Made by a program: the position numbers and the translations under genes. A stretch of DNA of 64,000 nt from Haematococcus lacustris (taxonomy: Eukaryota > Chlorophyta > Chlorophyceae > Chlamydomonadales > Haematococcaceae). Below are positions 9,686 through 20,410 of the stretch, in pieces. The DNA is taken from contig JASKMD010000025.1 in the NCBI GenBank assembly GCA_030144725.1, positions 8,424,033 to 8,488,032 of the forward strand, read 5' to 3'. Below the pieces are notes generated by a model. It was not told the origin of the DNA and searched no databases. It was given only the letters and a program-made list of their open reading frames with translations. Within the stretch, counting starts at the first letter, position 1; the number at the start of each line of letters is the position of its first letter.

Positions 9686-10650
9686 TTAAGACAAGCCATA
9701 GTCCAAGTTCCTATGAACATTCACACCCTGTGAGTCGTTATCGCTGTCCTCCTCCGCAGGTGCCTCCTCCCTCCCCAGCTGATCCCTCTGGCTGGAGTTG
9801 GGGCCTAGTCGCTGGGGCAGTTGAGGCAGAGGCTCGGGCTTGGGTGGCAGGTCCAGCTGGGGCTTGTGTTGCTCCCAGGTCCGTGTCAGCTCCTCCATCC
9901 AGGAGCGGTAGTGTTGCATGTCACCATTGCTCTTCTCCATGGCGATGCTCGTGTGCTTCAACACGGCGTCTCGGTCAGCTACAGCGGCCGTGGACCGCAC
10001 TCGGCTGCACTCTGTCTCCCACGCACATCAGAGTCCTGCACTCGGCTGCACTCTGTCTCCCACGCACGTCAGAGGTGGGTGCACGCACTTCAGCAGCCCC
10101 AGCAGCAACGCCAGCAGCAGCCCCAGCAGCAGCACCAGCAGCAGCGCCAGCAGCAGTGCCAGCAGCAGCGCCATCCTCCTCCTCATTGTCTTCATCGTCC
10201 CTGCGCAAGCGAATGGGGTATGCAATGGGGTATGCATTGGGGCAGATGCAAGTAAATGTTGTATGTTAATGGTGCACACACCTGTGTGTATCTACCTCAA
10301 TGTATGTACCACCTACCTGCTAGTCCTGGCGTTGTCCTGGCTCTGTGGAAACTGGGAGGTGGTGGTTCGCCCTGTTGCAAAAGTCTGTGGAGGGTATGGG
10401 GCTGCACGAGGTGTCTCAGGACTTGCTACTTGCGTCTGGAGCACCTGCGCCTGCCGACCCGCCAGAGGCTACGGTGTCTGCTGTGCGAACGACGGCGCCG
10501 CTAGTGTTGACTGCTGCATCTGCTGCATCTGCTGCGCTTGCATCTGCTGTTTCTGCTGCACCACGACTTGCAGGCACCGCTGCTGGAGAAGGCGCATCTG
10601 CTTTAACGTCAGCGTCGTGGGCTGAATCCCTGTAGCTAAAAGAAAGACTA
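9686..10650 (-). CDS. Possible acidic, Ala/Gln-rich DNA-binding-like protein (exons uncertain)
   Basis: Reading on the minus strand, an acceptor CTACAG near 10636 opens a Gln-rich frame (QQKQQMQAQQMQQMQQ) down to about 10469. An acidic/alanine stretch (DDEDNEEEDGAAAG) lies at about 10205-10060, and a frame at 10000-9686 contains MEKSNGDMQHYRSWMEELTR. Position beside a Harbinger remnant and this composition would suit the Myb/SANT-like second protein of Harbinger elements, but no SANT helix signature is visible. The upstream part falls in the assembly gap. Function and exon joins are uncertain. Confidence 0.3.
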
Positions 10651-10654
10651 CAAA

Positions 10655-11154
10655 NNNNNNNNNNNNNNNNNNNNNNNNNNNNNNNNNNNNNNNNNNNNNN
10701 NNNNNNNNNNNNNNNNNNNNNNNNNNNNNNNNNNNNNNNNNNNNNNNNNNNNNNNNNNNNNNNNNNNNNNNNNNNNNNNNNNNNNNNNNNNNNNNNNNNN
10801 NNNNNNNNNNNNNNNNNNNNNNNNNNNNNNNNNNNNNNNNNNNNNNNNNNNNNNNNNNNNNNNNNNNNNNNNNNNNNNNNNNNNNNNNNNNNNNNNNNNN
10901 NNNNNNNNNNNNNNNNNNNNNNNNNNNNNNNNNNNNNNNNNNNNNNNNNNNNNNNNNNNNNNNNNNNNNNNNNNNNNNNNNNNNNNNNNNNNNNNNNNNN
11001 NNNNNNNNNNNNNNNNNNNNNNNNNNNNNNNNNNNNNNNNNNNNNNNNNNNNNNNNNNNNNNNNNNNNNNNNNNNNNNNNNNNNNNNNNNNNNNNNNNNN
11101 NNNNNNNNNNNNNNNNNNNNNNNNNNNNNNNNNNNNNNNNNNNNNNNNNNNNNN
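10655..11154. other. Assembly gap (500 N)
   Basis: Exactly 500 Ns, probably a fixed-size scaffold gap. It truncates the minus-strand genes on both sides. Confidence 0.98.
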
Positions 11155-11352
11155 GTTCCATTTCAAGACAATCACTCAATGACAGGCTGTGTTTGAGTAC
11201 AGTGAGAGGGTGTCATGAGGAACAACCCTAGGGCAGCCATCATGCAGTGGCAGTGTGGTGTGAAAGATTAGGCATGCCGGACTGTCACACATTGTTGCCA
11301 AAAGTGGTCAACACATGGAAAGCTAGGCAGGCGTGTTGTTGCTCTCCCTCAC

Positions 11353-12210
11353 CACAAGGCCCATGTTCTTGCGCAGGGCTATGATGAAGTAGCAAAAAGT
11401 GAGGAAGCCCCACAGGCAGCACCACAGCGTGTCGCCAGTCAGGGCCACGTCCGCCACTGCTGGCACGCTGCGGTTCACCTCCAGCAGGAGCCACAGGAAG
11501 CGACCGAGCCAGAAGCAGCCGTAGCTAGCGAATGTGGTGCCAGCAAAGGTTGCGCCCCTGATCAGCTGCAGGCAGGCAAGGCGTGCAGATCAGCCACATA
11601 GGTGTGTGGCTGCTGCCTCACTGTCTTCTGTAGGTGCCAGACTGGTCAGCTGGCCCTGGGGCGTGACCAGCAGCAGCTCAGGGACCAGGAGTGCTGTCTT
11701 CCTAGTGTGGGCGACAAGCACCCAGGGCAGGAGGGCCAGATGGGCAGCAGGGACAGGTCTGACCTCTAGGATGCCGGCGATCAGCTGCCCAATGCCACCC
11801 ATGGCCATAGAGTAGGACAGCACAGTAGGCAGGAAACCCTGCAAGGGGCACAGCCACACACCGCCTTGAGCGTTCAAGCTTCACGGTCAGAGTGGAGGGT
11901 GGAAGCGTTGCGACAGCAGAAGCACTGCAGCCCTGGGCAGTGCTAGCGTCAGGGGATGCACGCACCGGGTTGGTCCACTTGGTGACTATGAAGAAGATGA
12001 GGCAGGTAGTGATCCCTGCCAGGGTCACAGCAGGGTTCAGCAGTTGCACAAGCTAACTCAGGTGAAGGGAAGGCAGAGGACGTCAGCACCCTCCCTCACA
12101 CCTTGGCAGAGCAGGCCAAATGGGCCGGGGTTGCCCCTGACGCCGCTGGGGCTTGGCAATGGAGGGGTGGCAACAGCTGGCTGGTAGTGCTTCATGCGAC
12201 CAGCTTCCAT
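11353..12210 (-). CDS. GPR1/FUN34/YaaH family acetate/succinate channel, partial
   Basis: This family forms small six-helix membrane channels for acetate and related anions (yeast Ady2/Ato, bacterial SatP, algal GFY). Four exons can be read: 12210-12100 (start ATG, ending in NPGPFGLLCQG, the family's NPxPxGL signature), 12052-11966 (first helix, AGITTCLIFFIVTKW), 11838-11764 (second helix, SYSMAMGGIGQLIAGILE) and 11565-11353 (TFAGTTFASYGCFWL, helix 3, followed by helices 4 and 5). All three introns visible are phase 0 with GT-AG ends. The last exon ends at a GTGAGG donor, and no acceptor is seen before the gap, so the final helix and C-terminus are missing from the assembly. Upstream exons are not required, because the ATG at 12210 gives a typical short N-terminus. 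Confidence 0.78.
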
Positions 12211-13044
12211 GTCCTCTGCACCATGTGGCAGCACAAAAGGGGTGGGACGGCAGCGGAACCGGGAGGGGGGCCGTCCACGACCTCGCCTGGCTTTTGGGTG
12301 GGCCGGGCCCGGTGAGTCACCGGCTGCCACCGCTGTGACCATCCCGCTGCCACGATCAGAGCTGAATGCACCCCGCCGCTGACGCAGTACACCTGGCCAG
12401 CATCGATCACGCACCAGAGACAGAAACCATCGAGCCCGCTGACTTCTCAGGCGATGGTAGAGCCATGGCGCGGGTGCCGTTGCTGCCTGCAGGTACAGCT
12501 GACATTCGGAGGTCGCAAAGTTGTGCGTGGCCAGGTCGCGTTGTTCGAGTGTTTGCTGACGGTGTGACCTAGCCGGTGACCGGAGTCCAGGGCACACGTA
12601 GCTTGCGCTGCGGAAGCAAGAGTGCAGTGTGCAGCAGGAGAGGCGCAGACGACTTCTACAACAAGTTTGAACTGCGGCCAGGCCCACGCTGCCTCGGCGG
12701 GGCCAGGGAGTAGCGCAACGCTAACTGGATGTTGTCGCCAGCGTATTCATGGCGCCGTTCAGGCCCCAACCACCGCTCGTTGGAAGAACACAGCTTTGAG
12801 GGCAGACTAGCACCGATGTTGCTATGCAATGAATAGGAGGCCAGATGAGTAGTCTGTGCAGGGAGCAGAGTGTATAATTGTGGCGTCACGTCAGGCCAAG
12901 GCTGACTCCTAGTCTATGTGCAGGCAGGTGAAGTTGTACCCTGCAGCTGTGGGTATCATGCCCGCTACTCAGTCCATGACGCTGTCTTCACTGAAGGGGC
13001 CACCACCGAGGTGGTGCAGGTTAGCGCCACTCGTGCAGTTGGGG
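12211..13044. other. Intergenic / upstream region, no gene seen
   Basis: Frames are open by GC bias only. This should hold the promoter of the GPR1-family gene, but no motif stands out. Confidence 0.5.
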
Positions 13045-14475
13045 TCAAGGGCGCAGTGTAGGGGCACCTGGACCCCTGGTGGGCCCAGTAGCAGGAGTAT
13101 ACAGGAGCACGCTGGATGGTGTGGTAAGGTCTGCTGGCGGACCTGGCTGGCCGGGGAGCTGGAGAGAGGAGATGAGGGTGGGGGTGTGCGCGGGCTGGTC
13201 GCGATGGTAGAAGTAGAAGGAGGAGCGGTCGACGTAGTACTGGTCGAGGACTGCGCTGGCCAGCAGGGATGGCTGGGCCCCCTGCTCCCTCGCCCCCACA
13301 CCCGCCAGGGCTGCGGCCTCTCCCAGGTGCTGCGCCGCCTGCACCTCAGCCTCCCCCTCTCGCTCCACCCGCACCAGCTGCCGCACGAGGTGAGCCCTGG
13401 CCACTGCTGCCGCCTTCTCCCTGCGCTGCTGCAGGTCACGCTGCGCGCGGCGCTGAGCCCGCAGGAAGTGCTGGGCACGCATGGCCAGGCCCTGCTTGAT
13501 GCGGGCCCACCTGGCCCTGTGCCCATCCCTAGGCAGCCCCAGCTGACTCGCAGCCTCGTGGTAAAGGGCCTCCGCCTGTAGGAAGTCCTTGAGGCAGTCT
13601 AGCAGGTCGGGGTTGTCAAGGTGGGCGGGGTGCAGCTGCCAGGGAGCGGGGACGGTGAGAGGCAGGTCGGGGGGGCACACTGCCACTGACACGGGCCGGT
13701 GGTCGGTGGGTACTGGCAGCACCCCTTGGATGGCGCTGTCCATCTGCCACTGCACCAGCTCCTCCGAGATGTACCATCGGTCAAGGCGCGCACCCGTCTG
13801 CCAACGCTCGCAGAAATGGGTGAGGTCTCTCTTGGAGGGGTGCAGATGGCGCCACGGGTCCACCAGACCCCGCTCACCCACCAGCTGCCGCAGCTGCTCC
13901 GCCCCCTGGCCCCGGCTGCCCACCCAGGCCTCCCCATGCTGCGAGCCCTGCGGGATGCCCACTCTGTCCACGGGGGCTAAGATGCAGTTGAAGTCGCCCC
14001 CCATGAGGAGGAGGCGGCGGTCGGCGGCTGGCGGGAGGCAAGCGGGGAGGCACTCTGCGTAGAACGCTGGCCGCTCTGCCTGCTGCGCCGGGGCGTACAC
14101 GCACACTAGGGACACCGGCCTGCCTGCGAGCTCCCCGTCTACCCGCAGCACCCGCCCCTGGGCCCCCTCTGCCTGCAGCTGCACCTGGGTGCACCCCTGG
14201 AGGATGGTGGAGGGCTTGACCAACACCAGACAGCCTTGGGAGCTGCCGGTGCCAGGGGTGTAAAACCACTGCCCCCGCCAGGCGGGCTTGGCCCCCGAGT
14301 GGGCTTCTGCCCACTGCCACACGCTCTCCGCCCTATGGCACTCTTGGAGGAACACCACTTGCGCCGGGCTGTCAGCGGCCCAGTCAAGCAGGGCCTGCAG
14401 TTTGTGCGGCTGGGCAAGGCCCTGCACGTTGAGGGTGACTGCCATGAAGCTGGCGGCCACACCTGGGCGCTGCAT
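13045..14475 (-). pseudogene. L1-like ORF2, APE endonuclease part
   Basis: The product would nick target DNA to prime reverse transcription. APE motifs are clear: NVQGL (N16), VVFLQECH (catalytic E45), GGDFNCIL (about residue 160), and PTDHRPVSVAV (about 257, the S/T-D-H motif). A charged linker follows (QRRAQRDLQQRREKAAAVAR). The frame then runs into unrelated sequence after LQLPGQPG and stops at 13045, so the reverse transcriptase is lost. The ATG at 14475 is only two bases from the ORF1 stop (TAG-CC-ATG), which suggests translation by termination-reinitiation. The same junction is kept in the copy at 20621-20628. Confidence 0.8.
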
Positions 14476-15780
14476 GGCTAGTCCTGGCTTGCCCCCGCGC
14501 GGGCTACGCGTGTGTAGAGGAGGGTGGGTGGGCTGGGAAGGGGAGGCGGACCGGGCAAAGGGGGTGGGCCGGGGATAGGGGCTGGAGTGGCCTCAATGCA
14601 GGCCAACTTGGCCCTCGGGCGGCGCAGGCGGACCCGAGGCTCACGGGAATAGATGGCCAGCGGGGGCCGCAGGGGCAGAGGACCGAGCTGCTCGACCTCC
14701 TCCCCAGGCTGAGCTGCCTGCTCGGGCTGCTGCCCCTTAGGCACCCTCAACCTCCCCTCCCGGGGCCCTGCTGGCTCAACTACAGGGCTATCACAGGAGG
14801 CCCCCAGCGAGCTGGCCAGGCTAACAGAGGGGCTGAGCAACCCGTAGCGGCGCACGTGTGGGGACCCATGGCCAAGCTGCGCAGCTCGCTGCCTGCCAGC
14901 TTGCTGGTGCCCTGCACGCCGTGCCTCCCACTCCTCAGAGCTGGAACCGGAAGAGGGAATGCCATACCGGCGCCGGCTAGGCCCCCCTCTGGCTGGCTGG
15001 GTAGCTGGCTGCGTGTTGCCTCGCCTCGACCTACACTGAGCCACCCGCTGCCGCTCCTCCCGCCTAGCCCTCCTGTCATCCGGGGAGGGGCGCGGAGGTG
15101 CCCTCGCGGCGGTGTCAAGCCAGCGGGGAGGCTGACTACCCTGCAGCTCACCGGGCCCAACCCGCACCGTGCCGAGCCGGGTGCCCAGCCCGGTGGAGGG
15201 ACCAAGCTCCTGAGCTGGGAGATGGGCAACTGCGCCAGGCCCCGTGACCTCCGTGCGGCAAGAGGCGGTGGGGGCCGCTGCCTCGGCGTCCATGGGGTCA
15301 AGGGAGGGAGAGCTGGCGGAAGGTTCCCCACCCACCCACTGCCCGGCTGCGGCTAGGCCCCTAGCTGTGGCATCTCTCAGCTTACGGGCAGCGAGCTTGC
15401 CCTTGGAGGCCAGCACCGCGCCCTTCAAGAGGGCCTTGCCCAGCAACCCCAAGTGCCCCGGGGAGCGCGGAGAGGCTGATGGGGGAAAACCGGCAAGGGA
15501 GCCAGAGGCAACAGACCCCTCAAGAGGCACGGGATGGACAGCGGGAGGAATAACAAGGGGGGGAGGGGCGGCCCAAGGGGGGTTCAGGGGGGCAGAGAGC
15601 TGCTGGGGGGAAGAGGGATGTGGGGGAGATGCACCCCTCGGGGCGGGACAGAGCAAGGCGCATGCGCTCGGGACACAAAAGCCCCCTGGGCGCTGGGCTG
15701 GAAGGTGGTGGGCGTTGGAAAGAGGGTAGAGAGCACGGGTCGGGTAAGGCGTGGGCGATCCAAAACCATCGGAGAAGGCA

Positions 15781-16619
15781 CGGCCCCAGCCCTAGCCCCA
15801 GCCCCAGCCCCAGCCCCAGCCCCAGCCCCAGCCCCAGCCCCAGCCCCAGCCCCAGCCCCAGCCCCAGCCCCAGCCCCAGCCCCAGCCCCAGCCCCAGCCC
15901 CAGCCCCAGCCCCAGCCCCAGCCCCAGCCCCAGCCCCAGCCCCAGCCCCAGCCCCAGCCCCAGCCCCAGCCCCAGCCCCAGCCCCAGCCCCAGCCCCAGC
16001 CCCAGCCCCAGCCCCAGCCCCAGCCCCAGCCCCAGCCCCAGCCCCAGCCCCAGCCCCAGCCCCAGCCCCAGCCCCAGCCCCAGCCCCAGCCCCAGCCCCA
16101 GCCCCAGCCCCAGCCCCAGCCCCAGCCCCAGCCCCAGCCCCAGCCCCAGCCCCAGCCCCAGCCCCAGCCCCAGCCCCAGCCCCAGCCCCAGCCCCAGCCC
16201 CAGCCCCAGCCCCAGCCCCAGCCCCAGCCCCAGCCCCAGCCCCAGCCCCAGCCCCAGCCCCAGCCCCAGCCCCAGCCCCAGCCCCAGCCCCAGCCCCAGC
16301 CCCAGCCCCAGCCCCAGCCCCAGCCCCAGCCCCAGCCCCAGCCCCAGCCCCAGCCCCAGCCCCAGCCCCAGCCCCAGCCCCAGCCCCAGCCCCAGCCCCA
16401 GCCCCAGCCCCAGCCCCAGCCCCTGCCCCAGCCCCTGCCCCAGCCCCAGCCCCAGCCCCAGCCCCAGCCCCAGCCCCAGCCCCAGCCCCAGCCCCAGCCC
16501 CAGCCCCAGCCCCAGCCCCAGCCCCAGCCCCAGCCCCAGCCCCAGCCCCAGCCCCAGCCCCAGCCCCAGCCCCAGCCCCAGCCCCAGCCCCAGCCCCAGC
16601 CCCAGCCCCAGCCCCAGCC

Positions 16620-16620
<1 letters not shown>
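15781..16620. repeat. CCCCAG hexanucleotide array within L1-like ORF1
   Basis: About 140 units of CCCCAG, with two CCCCTG variants near 16423-16440. The minus strand is (GGGGCT)n, strongly G-quadruplex-prone. On the ORF1 strand it codes a Gly-Trp dipeptide repeat; on plus it codes Pro-Ala or Pro-Ser. It is followed by a CTG run (16621-16700). Confidence 0.95.
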
Positions 16621-16662
<42 letters not shown>

Positions 16663-16705
16663 GGTGCTGTTGCCGTTGCTGCTGCTGCTGTTGCTGTTAC
16701 AACAG

Positions 16706-17132
16706 CTGAGGCAGGGTTAGGGTCCCGGGAGGTAGGGCTGTGCTGCTGCCGCTGCTGGGCCACCTGGGCGCCCTGCGCCACCCGGGCCCCCTCATCCCCA
16801 GCTGTGCCACCCCCATCTGAGGTGCGCTGGGAGGGGGCGGCAGCAGATGAGGCAGGGTGAGGGCCCCGAGAGGTAGGGCTATGCAGCGTCTGCTGCTGCT
16901 GAACACCCTGGGCGCCCTGCGCCACCCGGGCCCCCTCATCCCCAGCCGTGCCACCCCCAACTGAGGTGCGCTGGAGGGGGGCGGCAGCAGCTGAGGCAGG
17001 GTCAGGGTCCCGGGAGGTAGGGCTGTGCTGCTGCCGCTGCTGGGCCACCTGGGCGCCCTGCGCCACCCAGGCCCCCTCATCCCCAGCTGTGCCACCCCCA
17101 TCTGAGGTGCGCTGGGAGGGGGCGGCAGCAGA
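16706..17132 (-). repeat. Three tandem copies of a ~143-bp unit in L1-like ORF1
   Basis: Each unit contains GGTAGGGCT, CCACCTGGGCGCCCTGCGCC, CCCCAGC(T/C)GTGCCACC and GAGGTGCGCTGG. On the ORF1 strand this is a repeated peptide with [16 protein letters not shown] fragment of the same unit is found at 33361-33426, joined to an ORF2 fragment. Confidence 0.85.
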
Positions 17133-17135
17133 TGA

Positions 17136-17546
<411 letters not shown>

Positions 17547-19130
17547 AGGGGGAGGTAGAGCTGGGGGGTCACCTGGTGACTGGGTAGGGGGCTGAGCAGG
17601 GTGTGGTGGGGGAGGTCGTGCAAGGGGGGGTGGAGGAGGTAGAGCAAGGGGGTCATCAGGTGGCTGGGAAGGGAACTGGGCAGGGGGCTGAGGAGGAGGA
17701 TGGAAAGGGGGAGGGGGGTGAGGTTTAGCAAGGGTGTCACCTGGTGGTTGGGCATGGGGCTGGGCAGGGGGTGGAGGGGGAGATAGAGCAGGTGGGTCAC
17801 CTGGTGGCTGGGCAGGGGGTGGTGGGGGGGGTTGAGCAGGGGGAGGTGGGGGAGGTTGAGCAGGGGGAGGCGGCGGAGGATGAACGGGGGGTCCACCAGG
17901 AGGCTGGGCTGGTGGCTGGGCAGGGAATTGGGGAGGAGGATGGGCAGGGGGAGGCGGAGGAGGTTGAGCATGGGGAACACCTGGTGGCTGGGCAGGGGCC
18001 TGAGCAGGGGGGTCCCTTGGTCGAGCAGAGGCTGTGTGTCCCCCCACAGCTGCAGGATCTGCAGCTTGCCCCAGCCAGTAGGAGTGGCATACACCTCAGG
18101 CAGCAGGGCTAGCTTTGGGTCCCCTAGAGGGGGCACCACGACAGCCTCCACTATGGCCCCGTTACCCCCAGGCGACCCCCAGAAACTGCTGATGCGGGAG
18201 TGGGCACCCAGCCGCTCGCTGAGCACGACTGCTGTGTGCAGGTCCAGGGCCTCCGGCAAGCCCGCTGTTGGGGCCGGGCTGACCTTGTACCCCACTGCCT
18301 TGAGCACCCCCTCTACCAGACCCTCCCTAGACGCCAGGGGGTAGTGGTGGTGGAAGACCAGCTTGACTGCACCTGGGGGGGTGCCATGGTCCATGGGCTC
18401 CACGGGCACACGCACGTTCCCGGCCAAAGAGAGGCATCTCCAACCACGGCTGGGAGATGAACTGGGAATCCAAGGCCCTTCCCTCCATGCTGGCTGCATC
18501 ATGCACGACCACCAAGCTGTAGAGGGGGTGGCCTGCAGTGTGGAGGGTGGAGAGGGAGGCAACAGCACTGCCATGCCGCTGTTTGTGAGCCAGCAGGGCT
18601 GTGCTGCAAGTCTCTGCGAGAGCCCAGGCATCTTCATAAGGGGCAGGCAGCAGGGGGTTAAGCTGTTGGAGCCGCAACAGCTCCTTGCTGGCGACGCGCC
18701 CGATGGGCATGAGCCAAGCCATGGGCCCGCCGACCAGGGGCTCAAAAAGGGGAGGGCATGGGTCCCGGGACAAGAGAGGGGCCCGGGACCACGCAAAGTG
18801 CCGAAAGACAGGCACAAGCTGCTGCGATCTGCAGCTGGCCTCCATGACGCGATAAGCCGAAGCAACCTGGAGGGCCACAGGCGCAGGCAACACGCGAGCT
18901 TGAGACGGGCACAAACTAAGGGTCAAGCGCACTGGTTGAGCACTTAACTCAGCCTTCCTCCATTGACCCGGGGGCTAGGCTTGGTTCTCAGGTACGCCGG
19001 CTCGCACTGAATTCAGTGAAGCAAACCCCGGCGGTGGGCCTACGACCGTTGTCGTCTCCTTGGCAGTGACGCGACAGGCGCCGGCAGAAGGCGAGGCACG
19101 CGGGGGGGAGGAGGAAGGGGGGGAGAAGGA

Positions 19131-20410
19131 GTCCGCCACGTGAGGGAGGCCCTGCATAGCCCCCAGCTGGAGGGGGAGGCCCGATGGGCTGCCGACCTGG
19201 TCAGGGCTTGCCTCCCCGAGCCCTGGCAGGGCATGGTGGACCGCCTGCAGCTTCCTCAGCCGGAGTGGGAATGCCTGAGGGTTGGGCTAGGGGTGGGGTT
19301 TGTGATGCGGCGCACCCCCCTGCTCCAGCCCTCCCACTGGGTGGGCCCCAACGGCCGCCTCTACCCCCTAGACCCCACAGGGCAGGGGCCCCTAGGGGCT
19401 TTCTGGGCGGAGGGAGGGGCGGCCTGGGAGCCAGCTGCGGTGGCCCGGCTCAACAAACCCAGCTACAGGCTGACTCCGGAGGAGCGAGCCACCCACCTCC
19501 GCCCTCTACCCGCCCAGCATCACGTGGCGCAGGAGCAGGCTCAAGGGAAGGAGCAAGGAGGAGCCAGGGCGGTTGGCAGGGGAGGGGGGCGGGCAAGGGG
19601 GCGGGGCGGGGGCAGGGGGCGAGGGCGTGGAGGAGGTGGAGGGCGTAGGGGCGCAGGGGGCGGGCCGGGAGGGCAGGCTGCCGACTCAGCTAACGAGGGG
19701 CCTGGCACATGGCCTAAGGAGGAGTGGCTCTTAGGCCCCTGGGCTCACCTGCAGCTGGACCCTCGGGTGTGGGGCATGGGCACCACTACCCTGCTGGACT
19801 TCTCGGTCAAGCTTGCCAGGGTGCGCCTCCACCAGCTCCAGCGCGTCAGTGCCGACCCCCTCTACCCACCCAGTGGGGGCCTGTGGCCTGCGCTGTGGGG
19901 CGTGCGCCCCCCCCGGGCAGCGGGCGAACCGGAGGTGGCAGCGGTGGCTGATGGGGCCCTGAGGGAGCTGGAGCTCAAGTGGGAGGCCAGCGTGCAGCAG
20001 GTGGCAGGCCAGGGGGCAGCGGGGGAGCGGGAGCAGCAGGGCAGGGATGTGGAGGAGCGGCTCCCCGGGGAGGTGCAGGGCAGCCAACCGCCTCGCTGGC
20101 TTGACACCTCCGCCAGGGCGCACCATCGACCCTCGCCGCAGATGAGGGCGGCCCAGCAGGCTGAGCGGCAGCTGGAGGCCCAGCAGCGGCGTGGGAGCAG
20201 GCAGCCCGCCCCCCGGGCCGACACCGCGGACCAGCTGGCGTTGGGTGTTCAGGCGGGCCAGCCGTGTGCGAAGGTGTGGAAGGAGCTGCTAGACCCCACC
20301 CTCCGTCGGGAGCATGTCATCGTGGCCTGGCGGGTGCTTCACGCCAGCCTCATGGTGGAGGGCTTGTGGGGCCACATCCTCAAGGGTACGGCTGCCCCGG
20401 GCTCTTCCGC
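19131..20410 (+). mobile_element. L1-like LINE fragment X, left part (ORF2 C-terminal region)
   Basis: The sequence from CCGCCACGTGAGGGAGG codes the ORF2 region after the RT (LVRACLPEPWQGMVDRLQ, HWVGPNGRLYPLDPTG) up to GTAAPGSSA, where it is cut at about 20410 by insertion of copy Y. Its continuation starts beyond Y, at about 25990. X and the post-Y sequence share features absent from Y, such as the missing four-codon block coding PVAQ that Y has near 24264. Confidence 0.7.

Noticed and set aside
10648..11179. Frames running through the N block
   Set aside because: They are artefacts of unknown bases, not sequence.
15534..16720. Long plus-strand frames of PAPAPA and SPSPSP opposite the LINE
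   Set aside because: Antisense shadows of the CCCCAG array within minus-strand ORF1, with no independent start context or domain.
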